A stretch of DNA of 64,000 nucleotides, taken from NCBI RefSeq assembly GCF_950295315.1, contig NC_080175.1, positions 64,133,353 to 64,197,352 on the forward strand, read 5' to 3'. Shown piece by piece: positions 45,591 through 55,690 of this stretch. Every line of letters begins with the position of its first letter. Position 1 is the first letter of the stretch. A program made the translations under genes and the position numbers. Origin of the DNA: Erinaceus europaeus. Taxonomy: Eukaryota > Chordata > Mammalia > Eulipotyphla > Erinaceidae. Under the pieces are notes generated by a model, which was given only the letters and a program-made list of their open reading frames with translations, did no database searches and was not told the origin of the DNA.

Positions 45591-47181
45591 GGGATGTACT
45601 ATGCTTCACCAAATCAAATAATTTCAGAATCATTGAGGTCTAGTAGTCTGGTAGTTTCTGACATACATTTCCCAGAATTTATTTGGAAATTGGTAGCAAA
45701 AATAACAGATTAAGTTGGAATGAACACCCAATCATATGCACAGTGGTGACAATGTGCATAAATATGATATTTTCCATAAGACTTGTTATTTTATACATAT
45801 TTGGGACATCTCTTACAATATTAAGACAAACATAATGTCAAGTTGAATGCCTATGTCCTTAGAATAATTATTCTTCAAATGGTCTTTGAGTGCTACATTA
45901 TTTCACACCCACAATGTTCTCTGTTTTTAACAGGACAACATGTTATGTTTTGTAATATCCTATTGGCACTCAGTGTTGTTTCATCAACTCGTCACTATTG
46001 GCCCTTTTTCATGGATATTTTTGGCTGAAAAGAATGAACAGGTGGCGTGGAGGTAAGAATTCAGGTGGGTGTCAATGTGACATCCCTTTCTGCAGAACAA
46101 GAGGAAGCATTTACAGAATCTCGGGCTGCCAATCTACTTGGTTGGCACATGCGGTCAATGCTGGAACACCATTTTGAGAGCAGGCTTGTTGCCATCGTAA
46201 CAGATGGTTACAAGTATTGACAGCCAAGTGATCATGTATGTACATTGGTTGTGGGTGTTGAAAGCAAGCTGCTCACTTAGAAGGTCAAACAGCAGTCTGT
46301 CCAGAGCTTCCACAAATATTAGGAGCGATAGCTGTCTATTTCACATATTTTATTAATTATGATGCACTCATGTAATTACTGGTGTTAAGTCCGGCTTTGA
46401 ATTTTATATCACAATCAGTAGAACTCAGTGGCATAACAGATGTCCTGAATCTGGAATAGTAAAACAATTAGATTTAATATCCAAAGGAAAAAAAAAAAAG
46501 CTGAAATGCCACTTAAACTGAGTGGGAGTTGTGAGTAAATGACATATAATGTATTCTGTTAAGTAGGATATTTAGTCTTGTTAAATTTATTCTCAAATAA
46601 CTCTCAAGGCTCCACTACACTGTCCTGGACTATTATTAATTTTAGAAATCAGCACATTATTGCAACTCTTTGGAAAAAAAAATCTATAAATTTTGTTCCT
46701 ACCAGATTTTTCTGCTAAAGAAAATGCATTCAAGTATTACCAATTCACATTATAACTCTCCATTTTAGATTAGAAAATCACAGTCATTCTAATCATGAAA
46801 ATGCTTTTTTCAAACACCCCTACAATTAAAATTAGAACAAAGGATAACTATTTGTATTAAAATTATATAGTGTTGTATCCCACACTACATCCAGGTGACC
46901 TCAATTCATCACTATTCCTGTGTGGAAAAAAAAGATTCTGTTAATCACACTAACCCTAACCATTCTCTTCACCCATTGCTTTTTGTCATTTCACATATAT
47001 ATCTGTGAATTTAATATGTTTAATAGATATAAATTTAACCACATCTGGAAGTTTTCCATCTAACCATTTTGCTTGCATATATCCACTGTGACAAAATAAT
47101 TGACTTTTACCTGCTTTGTCACTATTTTTAATATTTTTCAAAATTAAAAATCATTATGTCTAATTTCTGTGACATAAAACT
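45591..47181. other. unassigned sequence
   Basis: About 1.6 kb. At 46090-46210 a plus-strand frame reads EQEEAFTESRAANLLGW and later VAIVTDG before a stop, faintly like the part of hAT-type transposases that precedes their conserved aspartate; I give this little weight. Otherwise AT-rich with no recognised repeat. Confidence 0.35.
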
Positions 47182-47473
47182 TTGAGATTGGGAGTCGGCA
47201 GTAGTACAGCTGGTTAAGTATAGGTGGCTCAATGTGCAAGGACTGGCGTTAAGGATCCTGTTTCCACCCGCTGGCTCCCCACCTGCAGGGGGGTCACTTC
47301 ACAAGCGGTGAAGCAGGTCTGCAGGTGTCTCTCTTTCTCTCCCCCTCTGTCTTCCCCTCCTTTCTCCATTTCTCTCTGTCTTATCTAACAACTACGACAT
47401 CAGCAACAATAATAACTACAACAGTAGAAAACAAAAAGGGAAAATAAATATAAAAATTTAAAAAATTGAGATT
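47182..47473 (+). mobile_element. tRNA-derived SINE, type 1, with short TSD
   Basis: Body 47190-47465: GGGAGTCGGCAGTAGTACAG, CACCTGCAGGGGGGTCACTTC, GTGAAGCAGGTCTGCAGGTG, tail AACAATAATAACTACAACAG. TSD TTGAGATT at 47182-47189 and 47466-47473. Confidence 0.93.
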
Positions 47474-48459
47474 ATGACGATTCATTAATTCTAGTTTTTA
47501 AACAGATTAACTCATAGATATCATTTTCTGAGGAATAGTTTAGCCTTGCCTATGTCCAGGCTATCTAAATAATGCTGCAGGGTCATCTGTGAGATCTCAG
47601 TTGTTTTGGAAAGAAATGAATCCTTCTCTGTATTTCTCTGGTTGCTATATAATATATGTGATTGATAGCATTGACAGGCATTATATGATATTTATATTTA
47701 AATTTTTTTCAGAGAGACTTATTTTTTGCTACTCAGTAAAGCCTTGCTTTATTATGTAAGTCAACCATGAGATCCTGGTGCTCCAAATATCAGTTTTTCA
47801 ATGTCTGATAGCATTAATAAAACATTTGCATAAGGATTTATTAGAGAAAATATGATCCTCTCATTTATCAGACTATTCTACGTTTGATATTGAACTAAGA
47901 GTGATATGCAGGAAGTATGCATACCATTAATATCAGTGACTTCACTGACTTTTATAAAATCAAGTTTTAATTTTACTAACTTATCAGTTAGAGGAACAAC
48001 ATGTTATCCTGATTTGTTAACTATTCATATATATATATATATATATATAAAATTATCATAATGTAAACCTTAAGTATATGCAGTTATATTTGTCTGAAAT
48101 TGTTCAGTAAAGGTAAATTTTAGTGACAATAGAGATTTCTCATGGTTAAGATTTGAATATCTGAGACTGGAATTTGGTCTTTGTTACCACATGTATCAAC
48201 ACTAATCAGTGTTTTGATCACTGCCTATCACTCTCTGATAAAATAGATTCATAATTGATATTTAAAATGTGAAAACATTTAAACATCAGTTCATAGTGCT
48301 GAATTGCTGCAAGAGTACAAATGAGAAGTTTAAATTAAAGTTTAGTAAGTTTTGTATAGGTAAAAAGATTATGTGGTTGTACATGTAAATTTGACTACAT
48401 CTATGTGATAATTTATCATGCATTTATTTTTGTTTAATTACTATAATACAATTTTATTT
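47474..48459. other. unassigned AT-rich DNA with (TA)n
   Basis: About 985 bases, AT-rich, with an 11-unit TA run at about 48028-48049. No other feature. Confidence 0.5.
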
Positions 48460-48918
48460 AATTTTTTTTATTTATATAATGGAAACATTGACAAGACCAA
48501 AGGATAAGAGGAACACAATCCTTTACAATTCTCACCACCAAAGTTCTGTTCCATCCCCTCCATTGGAAGCTTCCTTACTCTTTATCCCTCTAGGAGTATG
48601 GAGCAAAGATATATATGGAGAGCAGAAGACAGAAGATCTGTTTTCTGTAATTACTTCCCCACTGCACGTGGGCACTGACAGGTAGATCCATACTCCCAGC
48701 CTGTCTCTCTCTTTCCCTAGTGGGGCAGAGCTCTGGGGAAGCAGGGCTCCAGGACACATTGGTGGGGTCGTCTGCCCAGGTAAGTCTGGTTTGCATCCTG
48801 GTAGCATCTTAAGTCAGGTGGCTGAAAAAAGAGTTAAGATATAAAGCAGAACAATTTGTTGACTAGTTGAAGATTTGGGGTCTGTTTTGGAAATAGCTAG
48901 TAGGCCTATTTTAGGTAT
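48460..48918 (-). mobile_element. L1 3' end, 5'-truncated
   Basis: Minus-strand terminal ~450 bp: ATTTATATAATGGAAACATTG tail side, CAATTCTCACCACCAAAG, CTCCAGGACACATTGGTGGG, to AAATAGCTAGTAGGCC. It reaches the block only found in the long subtype. Two overlapping minus frames (48807-48532, 48796-48590) are open. Confidence 0.87.
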
Positions 48919-49263
48919 AAAATACAATTTTCAGTGCCTTTCTAGCAGTATAAGCCTGGAACAATTCTCTAAGTTGTATAATTAAACATTGCTGTAAGTT
49001 GTATAATTACCCCGTACATTTTTCCATTTTGTCTCTCAATTTCATTGTATTTCTATTAATTTCCTGATGAAATTTCCCTAATAACTGCAGCATTTCTTGC
49101 AGATAAGAATGAAGCTTGATAAAGGACTAAACAGTTAAACCAACATAACATATTCAATCCTTTAGAATGCAGCTCTAATAAGGGTAAGTGTGAGTAATGG
49201 CCAAATTAAGCCACTATATTCACACACCCAGAAAGTATTTATGTGTGGGTGGCAGCTTCCACT
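48919..49263. other. unassigned AT-rich DNA
   Basis: About 345 bases; contains a short repeat of AAGTTGTATAATTA at about 48971 and 48995. Otherwise nothing. Confidence 0.45.
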
Positions 49264-49497
49264 GTTCTAACTCAGGAAGAGTAATATCTAGCTTCCTACC
49301 ATAACTTCTGAACTTGTTTTCCATGTTTTTGCTTTCAGTAGACAAGGGTTTTCTGTTCTTCAGGCAAGCATCAAGGCTATGTTCTAACTCAGGAAGAGTA
49401 ATATCTAGATTCCTACTATAACTTCTGGACTTGTTTTCCAGGTTTTTGCTTTCAGTAGACAAGGGTTTTCTGTTCTTCAGGCAAGCATCAAGGCTAA
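49264..49497. repeat. 117-bp tandem duplication, two copies
   Basis: GTTCTAACTCAGGAAGAGTA opens both units (49264 and 49381). They differ at only a handful of positions (for example CTTCCTACCATAAC versus ATTCCTACTATAAC). The period is 39 codons exactly and the minus-strand frame 49462-49220 stays open across the join, repeating LSTESKN...ITLPELE. I recognise no family and see no poly-A tail or exon signals that would support a gene or processed pseudogene. Confidence 0.95.
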
Positions 49498-49787
49498 GTC
49501 AGCAGCTCTCTGTATCACTGTTTCTTTTCCAGTTCTCAACATGTAAATTTATCAGTCCTAGAGTTACTTCTTTGCTTACTTCTTTGACAGTCTTCTAAAT
49601 TTACCTTTCATTGATGGGATTTATTCTCTTGTACCTTACTTCTTCTAGTACAGCAAACACTGTTTTTACTACTGACAATATCAGCATCTAAAATAGCACT
49701 CTCTTTTTTTTTTTCTCCTGAGTTCAGATTCCATAAATATAGGTCTCTCCCGAGTCACATCTCTGTTCAAAATTTCATTCAATGCTT
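49498..49787. other. unassigned sequence
   Basis: About 290 bases right of the tandem duplication, T-rich around 49704; nothing recognised. Confidence 0.4.
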
Positions 49788-49946
49788 TGAGAGAAACTGA
49801 AGATAATAAAGGAAGTGGGAGATACCAAAGCATTGTTCCACTATATGCAGAAACCCATGGTGCTTGAGTGTAGTTCTAGGATTTGAACTTGAGCCTCTCA
49901 TATAGTAAAGCACTTGCTTTATGGGTTCAGTTATATCTTGCTCTTA
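49788..49946 (-). mobile_element. old SINE fragment
   Basis: Minus-strand: GAGAGAAACTGAAGATAATA, CATTGTTCCACTATATGCAG, GGATTTGAACTTGAGCCTC as a B-box-like word, ending CAGTTATATCTTGCTC. Same general layout as type 2, strongly diverged. Confidence 0.6.
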
Positions 49947-50540
49947 CAACTTAATTTTTTAAATGAACATGCTGCATCCTATTTATTACACTCATTAAAG
50001 TAAACAGACACTATTTAATAAATATTCACAGTAGAATGTGGAGTCCTGTTCCTCAGTGCCACACTATTTTCCATCAAGTTATTTACCAAATTTACTGCTG
50101 TTTTATGGTGTGCTATCTAAAATGAATGTACTTATTTCTATGGAAAAGAGGAAATATGGACAATAAAGTCATAACCCCTCCAAAATTTGACACTCAACTT
50201 AATTATTCCATTTGTCTTCTTTTCTCTTGTGCAAAAAAAAAAAAAAAAGAGACAGTTTCTTTATAAATAAAGCACTAGACTTCCATCCTCACTATGATTT
50301 GACCTCCTTTACCAATTAGGTAACTATCACTGTTATTTTTTTTCTCTACTTTATTTGTATATAAAATTATGTCTACATAAAACCATTTCTTTCTACTTTT
50401 CTCAAGATTTTAAATTAAAAATTTAACTATTATTAAAATAAAATTATTATTAAAACCTATCAAATGGCTATATTTCAAATTATAAAACAATATTTTATTG
50501 ATTATTGCTTAAAAATATTTTTAAGAAAGCAGTTTTGTAC
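49947..50540. other. unassigned AT-rich DNA
   Basis: About 590 bases with an A16 run at about 50233. Nothing else. Confidence 0.45.
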
Positions 50541-50624
50541 TTTTTTTGTTTTTACATTTTATTTATTTAATTTTGGATAGACAGAGAGGAATTGAGAGTG
50601 GGAGGAGAGAGAGTGAGAACAAAG

Positions 50625-50659
<35 letters not shown>

Positions 50660-50793
50660 TAGAGAAAGAGAGACCCACAGCACTACTTCACTGCATGAGA
50701 TACTTCTCCCCTGTGGGTGAGGACCAGGGCCTTGAACCTGGGTCCTTGCATTGTGTCATATGCCCTCTACTGAGTCCATCAATGCCCTGTCCC
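50541..50793 (-). mobile_element. SINE type 2 with expanded (GA)n
   Basis: Minus strand: TTTATTTAATTTTGGATAGAC, then a GAGAGA expansion at about 50607-50660, CACAGCACTACTTCACTGC, GGGCCTTGAACCTGGGTCC, and CTGAGTCCATCAATGCCC at the head. The dinucleotide has grown inside the SINE body. Confidence 0.82.
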
Positions 50794-51759
50794 ACAAAGG
50801 GAGAAGAATGGGAATTTATGAAAGAGACAGATTATAAGAATATTACATCATTCGATTCTGAATCATACCACACTGAAAACAAGTGTGATAGAGTTGGTAC
50901 AGAGAACAATGGAGACTGAGATCTGTACCAACAAATTCATAGTTGAAAATTTCAGCCTGTTAATATTACAGAGTGGTTTAAGAAAAATATAAAATGCCAA
51001 ATTATAAATATGCATTTTAGAACAGATATTCACATTCACTGCTGCCATAAAAGTCATTTAGTAAATGCATTTCAGAGTACATAGTAGATAAAATGTAAAC
51101 CCGTGTTGAGTTTAAAATACAGGTCCTCGTAGTTTTCTAGCCTACAGTTATACATACCAATAAACTTCATTTGTGTAAAAATGGGTACAGAAAAGGATTT
51201 TTTGTATTTTTTTGCTCTACGTGGAGTCACTTATTTCTTAAGAAATACAAGTTCACCTTTTTGTGCATTATTTACAAGATAAACTGCTTATGTTTTTTAT
51301 TATTTAGAGGCTTAGACATTGTTATAATTAAGAGATAATAGGAGTATATTAGTACTGGGGTTATCATAAAGACTTGTTGAGATAACAAACATAAACACAC
51401 TCCACATTTTCAGAAATACAGTAAAACAGGATTATTTTGCTGTCTATTTCAATAAATATTAAAAAGATGTATGTCAAATGGAGACTTCGTTACTCTGTTT
51501 CAGATTTAATCTATTCTGAGATGCAAGTCTTCAGGAACTAATGCTAATTTTTTACTTAAAGTATGTTCTTGCATTATTCTGTGCTTAATATGGATAAATC
51601 TTGAGATTTTCTAAAGGACACTGACCTTTTTCACATTGATATAAAGTACACAGCATTCACTAGAAAGCATTTAGTCCATTATACAATAGAGTCCATTTTG
51701 CTGTTAACCTAAATATTTTTTTTCCTTATGATTAATTTATTGTACCCCATAGTAATAAC
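50794..51759. other. unassigned AT-rich DNA
   Basis: About 965 bases. Nothing recognised. Confidence 0.45.
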
Positions 51760-52135
51760 AGTATTCCTTTTTATGTATTTTTTTTCAATTTTTTTCATTT
51801 TTGTTATTAATAGTGGGTTACAATATTGTAAGATTACAGTGTATATATATACACCCACTACCCAAATTTGGTGCTTGTACCCTCCCATCTCCCAAAGATA
51901 ACTGCCATAGTTCTCACACGTCTTATTAATAGTTTGGTTGCATTTTTTTCTGACTTTAAAGAAGTATCTATTTATTTATTTATTTATCTATTTATTTATT
52001 TATTTTAGAGCGAGGCAGAGAAGAAATAGTGAATGGGACCACAACACCAAAGCCTCCTCCATTTTATTGTATTGCAGGCTTGTAGCTGGGTCGTATACAA
52101 GGCAAAGCAATACAAGTGAGCTATTTAATTAAATC
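51760..52135 (-). mobile_element. old L1 3' UTR scrap followed by an old SINE
   Basis: 51760-51958 (GTGGGTTACAATATTGTAAG, CACCCACTACCCAAATTTGG) resembles the region between the L1 3' UTR and ORF2 (compare 3080-3170). 51959-52135 starts with a (TATT)n run and continues GAGGCAGAGAAGAAATAGTG, as in the old SINEs at 44890 and 55552. Both are heavily worn. Confidence 0.45.
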
Positions 52136-53003
52136 TTTTTTTTCAGGCAGGTGATTCTTTTATTATTTTCCCTAATTACTTTAAAGGATTAGAAGTTCCA
52201 CTTCAATAGAGCAGAATATTCTGGCTGTGTAAAGATAAGTGAGTAGATAACATTTATAGTAGTAAATGGTATAGACATTAATCCAGGATGAACAGTAGAA
52301 ATTTACTTAAAAAGATTAAGTAGATTTCCTTTTGTGCAAGAATGTTTTTCTTCACCTTATTTAGAATGATTATGCTCCTAGATCAGTACTTGTCAAGAAA
52401 AAAAGCTAACTTTTAATTGAGAGTACTATTGTAATTATTGATGATTTCACAAGTAGGTAAATTTTTAAGTGCCACTGATGGCAAGCATTTTGCTATAACA
52501 ATTATGTAGTTTTCCCAGCATAAATATTAAGAAAATTAAGCACAAAATAAGTGATTTAATTATGCCCCAAATATCAACTCTGTGCTCTCACTTCAGAATG
52601 TGTTTAAAAGACTGAATGTCAAAAGAAAATAATGAAGTATAAAGTAGTTTAACATCAGTTATCATCTAATACAACCTCTATGAAAAAATAAAAATCTTAT
52701 AATGTGTTAGTTCCTAATATACTGCTTTAAAATTGGTCACAGATGCTCTTCTAAAATAGTACGATTTTACAGTACAAATGTCATTTAGTATGAATATTTT
52801 CAAAGTGAAAATATGTTAAAATAAGTTCTATATGTGTAGTTGTGATATAAATGCTTTCCATAATCTGTCTCAACTATCTCTTATTATTTGTGTGATTATT
52901 TGCTTAATCTATCCAGGATGATTTCCATTGGTTACAAGTAAGAAACTTAACTGAAAAATTTCAGCAAAGGGAAAAAAGTAAACTAACTAAAAAACTAACC
53001 CAA
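52136..53003. other. unassigned AT-rich DNA
   Basis: About 870 bases; no recognised repeat or frame. Confidence 0.45.
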
Positions 53004-53300
53004 GGGGCTGGGCATTGACACATTCAGTACAGCATACAAGTCATCATGAATAAGTGGGTTCAAGTCCAAGGTCCACCACCTGCAAGGAGGTGTGTGTGGG
53101 GGGGGTTTCATGAGCTGTGGAAGAACACTGCCAATTTTTTTTCTTTCTCTCTTTCTCACCTTCTTCCATCAATATTTTTCTTTATCACCATCAAAAAACA
53201 GAGAAAAAAATAAATGACTGCCAAATGGCCAAGTGTGGTGGATTCATCTTGAAGGCATTGATCCCTGGTGGAAAACAAAACAAACAAACAACAATAAAAG
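53004..53300 (+). mobile_element. old plus-strand SINE
   Basis: GGGGCTGGGCATTGACACATTC head, GGGTTCAAGTCCAAGG as the B-box, CACCACCTGCAAGG, CT-rich part with TTTCTTTCTCTCTTTCTC, and an AACAAACAAACAACAATAA tail. It is related to the type 1 long form (the 3' part TGATCCCTGGTGG) but diverged. Confidence 0.7.
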
Positions 53301-53386
53301 ACACTTTATGATTTTCTTTCACTGAACCTATAAGCCTACATCCATCTTATGTTATAATAAAGCTACTTAAACAATAAGTGTACACA

Positions 53387-53668
53387 GGGCCAAGAGGTAG
53401 TGTAGTGGGTTAAGGATCAGTGTAAGGATCCTCACCTGCAAGGGGGGGGGGGGGTCGCTTCACATTTGGTGAAGCAAGTGTGCAGGTGTCTCTCTTTCTC
53501 TCCTCTTTCTGTCTTCCCCTCCTCTCTCTATTACTCTCTGTTCTATCCAACAATAACAACAACAATACTAAACAACAAGGACAACAAAAAAGGGTAAAAA
53601 ATAGCCTCCAGGAGCAATAGATTCTTAATGCAGGCACCGAGCCCCAGTAATAACTATGGAGGCAAAAA
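53387..53668 (+). mobile_element. tRNA-derived SINE, type 1 long form, head shortened
   Basis: GGGCCAAGAGGTAGTGTAGTG, a G12-13 run at about 53443, GAAGCAAGTGTGCAGGTGTC, AACAACAACAATACTAAAC, then the extra module AGCCTCCAGGAGCAATAG...ATGGAGGCAAAAA. About 30 bp of the head between GGGTTAAG and GATCAG is missing compared with 44110. Confidence 0.88.
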
Positions 53669-53822
53669 TATCAGTGTATATTAATTCATGGTCTTCCGGT
53701 TTGCATGCCTTAGTTTAACTAAAGTTGAATTAATGCTCCAATGTCTGTCAGATATTCTCTTATATACCAACAGGCAATTCAAGGCAAGGTTTTGATGTTC
53801 AAGCTGCTCATCCCTCTCTTCC

Positions 53823-54128
53823 TTTTTTTAATTTAATTTTTAATATTTATTTATTCCCTTTTGTTGCCCTTGTTGTTTTATTGTTGTAGTTACTATTTTT
53901 TGTTGCTGTTGTTATTGATGTTGTCGTTGTTGGATAGGAAAGAGAGAAATGGAGAAAGGAAGAGAAGACAGAGAGGGAGAGAAAGATATACACCTGCAGA
54001 CCTACTTCATCACTTGTGAAGCAACTCCCATGCGGGTGGGGAGCCAGGGGCTCCAATTGAGATCCTTACTCAGGTCCTTGCGGTCTGTACCACGTATGCT
54101 TAACCCGCTGAGTTGCCGCCAGACTCCC
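53823..54128 (-). mobile_element. tRNA-derived SINE, type 1
   Basis: Minus strand: TTTATTCCCTTTTGTTGCCC, GTTGGATAGGAAAGAGAG, CACCTGCAGACCTACTTCAT, GGGGAGCCAGGGGCTCC, and head GGGGAGTCTGGCGGCAACTC at the right end. Confidence 0.93.
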
Positions 54129-54195
54129 CCACTCTTGCTTTTTAACCACTGTTGCTATTCATAAAATGGTGACACTAGCATGTGCCCTATGCTGA

Positions 54196-54614
54196 ATAAG
54201 ACCAGCCAGAGAGAGAGGGAGAGGGAGAGAGACTGATACCAAATGATATCACATATAGGCAGAACTTAAGAGGAAAGGGAAGGGAAGGGAAGGGAAGGGA
54301 AGGGAAGGGAAGGGAAGGGAAGGGAAGGGAAGGGAAGGGAAGGGAAGGGAAGGGAAGGGAAGGGAAGGGAAGGGAAGGGAAGGGAAGGGAAGGGAAGGGA
54401 AGGGAAGGGAAGGGAAGGGAAGGGAAGGGAAGGGAAGGGAAAAATAAGGTGAAACTTGGACTGAGTATGGTACATTGCACCAAAGTAAAGGACTGTGGGG
54501 GCGGGGGGAGATTGAGTCAAGGGACACTGGGGTATGGGTGTGTCTCCCAGACACCTATCAAAGGGATATGAAAGACTGTACTGCAAACCATTAACACCCC
54601 CCACACAATAAAAA
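54196..54614 (+). mobile_element. possible retroposon carrying a pentamer microsatellite
   Basis: A plus-strand unit: GAGAGAGACTGATACCAAATG, TCACATATAGGCAGAACTTA, the (GGGAA)n block, then GGACTGAGTATGGTACATTG, CAAAGTAAAGGACTGTGGGG, AAAGACTGTACTGCAAACC and an AATAAA signal at 54607-54612 followed by A's. The ending looks like that of a polyadenylated transcript. I recall similar endings in hedgehog DNA but cannot name a family. Confidence 0.5.
54275..54440. repeat. (GGGAA)n microsatellite
   Basis: About 33 perfect pentamers in 166 bp on the plus strand. The regular GGG tracts could form G-quadruplexes. Minus-strand frames spell FPSLP repeats and are not genes. Confidence 0.98.
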
Positions 54615-55043
54615 AGAATGGTGGTTCTAATGGTCAGATAATCTAACAACTTCCCAAATTTCATGCCCAAACGCTTGTTTTTCTTCAAAGCAACTACTAT
54701 TGACAACTGATACTAAAAGACACAATCCTAACCACAATGATCCAAAGATCAAAATTCAAAAATTCTCAGAAATCCCCAAATATTGAAATCCTGATTAAAG
54801 AATGATATGGAAGAATAAAATTCCCCTGGAGACATTCATGATCAACTTAATGGCATGTTCTCTAAGAAGAATGCATTAAAAACAGAACATAAGCTTCACT
54901 TGCAGTTGAAGAGTACTTTGGTTCTCTGTCCTGGAAAATCCAATGATCCTTCAGGAGTTGCCCTGAAATTGTGTTCAATAATCCTTAAATCAATACAAAT
55001 AAAGCTATACAATACCCACGGAATGAATTCATGAGCTTATAAG
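54615..55043. other. unassigned sequence
   Basis: About 430 bases without recognised features. Confidence 0.45.
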
Positions 55044-55403
55044 TGCCGGGCTAGCTTCGCGGGCGGGAGAGAGAGACAACCAGGGACTCATGGCTGAGTA
55101 GTACGCAGTTCAGTCTTTATTCATGTGGAATGCAGAGCAATCTAAGCTATCTCTAATCACAGTCTTGTCCTTATATATCCTGAGGCAGAAGAGTCAGGTC
55201 TGAAGAGGATGTAGGTAGGATAGGGGGTAGGGAGAAGGAAAAAGCATACAAAACAGTGAAGATTAAACCAATGCCCTGGAGGCAGGGTAGTGCTTAGTTA
55301 ACAGTGGTTATGTAAATAGAATGCAATGTTAAGCAGGGGGGATTAAACCAATGAAACAGAAGGGGTCTTAGAAGCAGAATTTAGAAGCATACCAACATAT
55401 AAA
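55038..55403 (-). mobile_element. solo LTR related to the 3210 LTR
   Basis: About 55044-55397. Its left end TGCCGGGCTAGCTTCGCGGG matches the U5 GGGCTAGCTTCACGGG of the LTR at 3210, and its right end AAGCATACCAACA matches AAGCATACAACA there. Minus-strand AATAAAGACTG at about 55120. Flanks TATAAG and TATAAA may be a 6-bp TSD with one change. The first ~30 bp of the LTR as seen at 3210 are missing. Confidence 0.8.
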
Positions 55404-55506
55404 GAATAAAAATCATATCGCTTGGCTGGGTGCAAGGATTATATAAGGCACACTAACATGAGAGGATGAGAAGTGATAAGAAAACCAAAATAACTACATA
55501 TATATG

Positions 55507-55507
<1 letters not shown>

Positions 55508-55551
<44 letters not shown>
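55508..55551. repeat. (GATA)n microsatellite
   Basis: About 11 GATA units at the tail side of the old SINE that follows. Confidence 0.97.
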
Positions 55552-55552
<1 letters not shown>

Positions 55553-55690
55553 TGGGAGAGAGAGGTGAGACATCAAAACAGAACTCTGTCATCCTTAGAG
55601 CTCACCTGGTGCATTGCAATGGGTTACTGTATGTAATGTTCAGAGCCTAGTTTTAAGCATCATAAAATTATTGCTCTATCAGGTAAACTG
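55552..55690 (-). mobile_element. old SINE fragment
   Basis: GAGAGAGAGGTGAGACATCA, CTCACCTGGTGCATTGCAAT, TTATTGCTCTATCAGG. Minus strand, same old kind as 44890-45055. Low conservation. Confidence 0.55.

Noticed and set aside
46090..46210. hAT transposase fragment
   Set aside because: Only a VAIVTDG-like word and a short frame; the residues that should follow the aspartate are not those of the family and no terminal inverted repeats were seen.
46945..46965. CTAACCCTAACC as an internal telomere repeat
   Set aside because: Only two hexamers, within the range of chance in 64 kb.
54187..54706. Three minus-strand frames of 98-146 codons with FPSLP repeats
   Set aside because: Produced by the GGGAA array, which has no stops in any frame on that strand.
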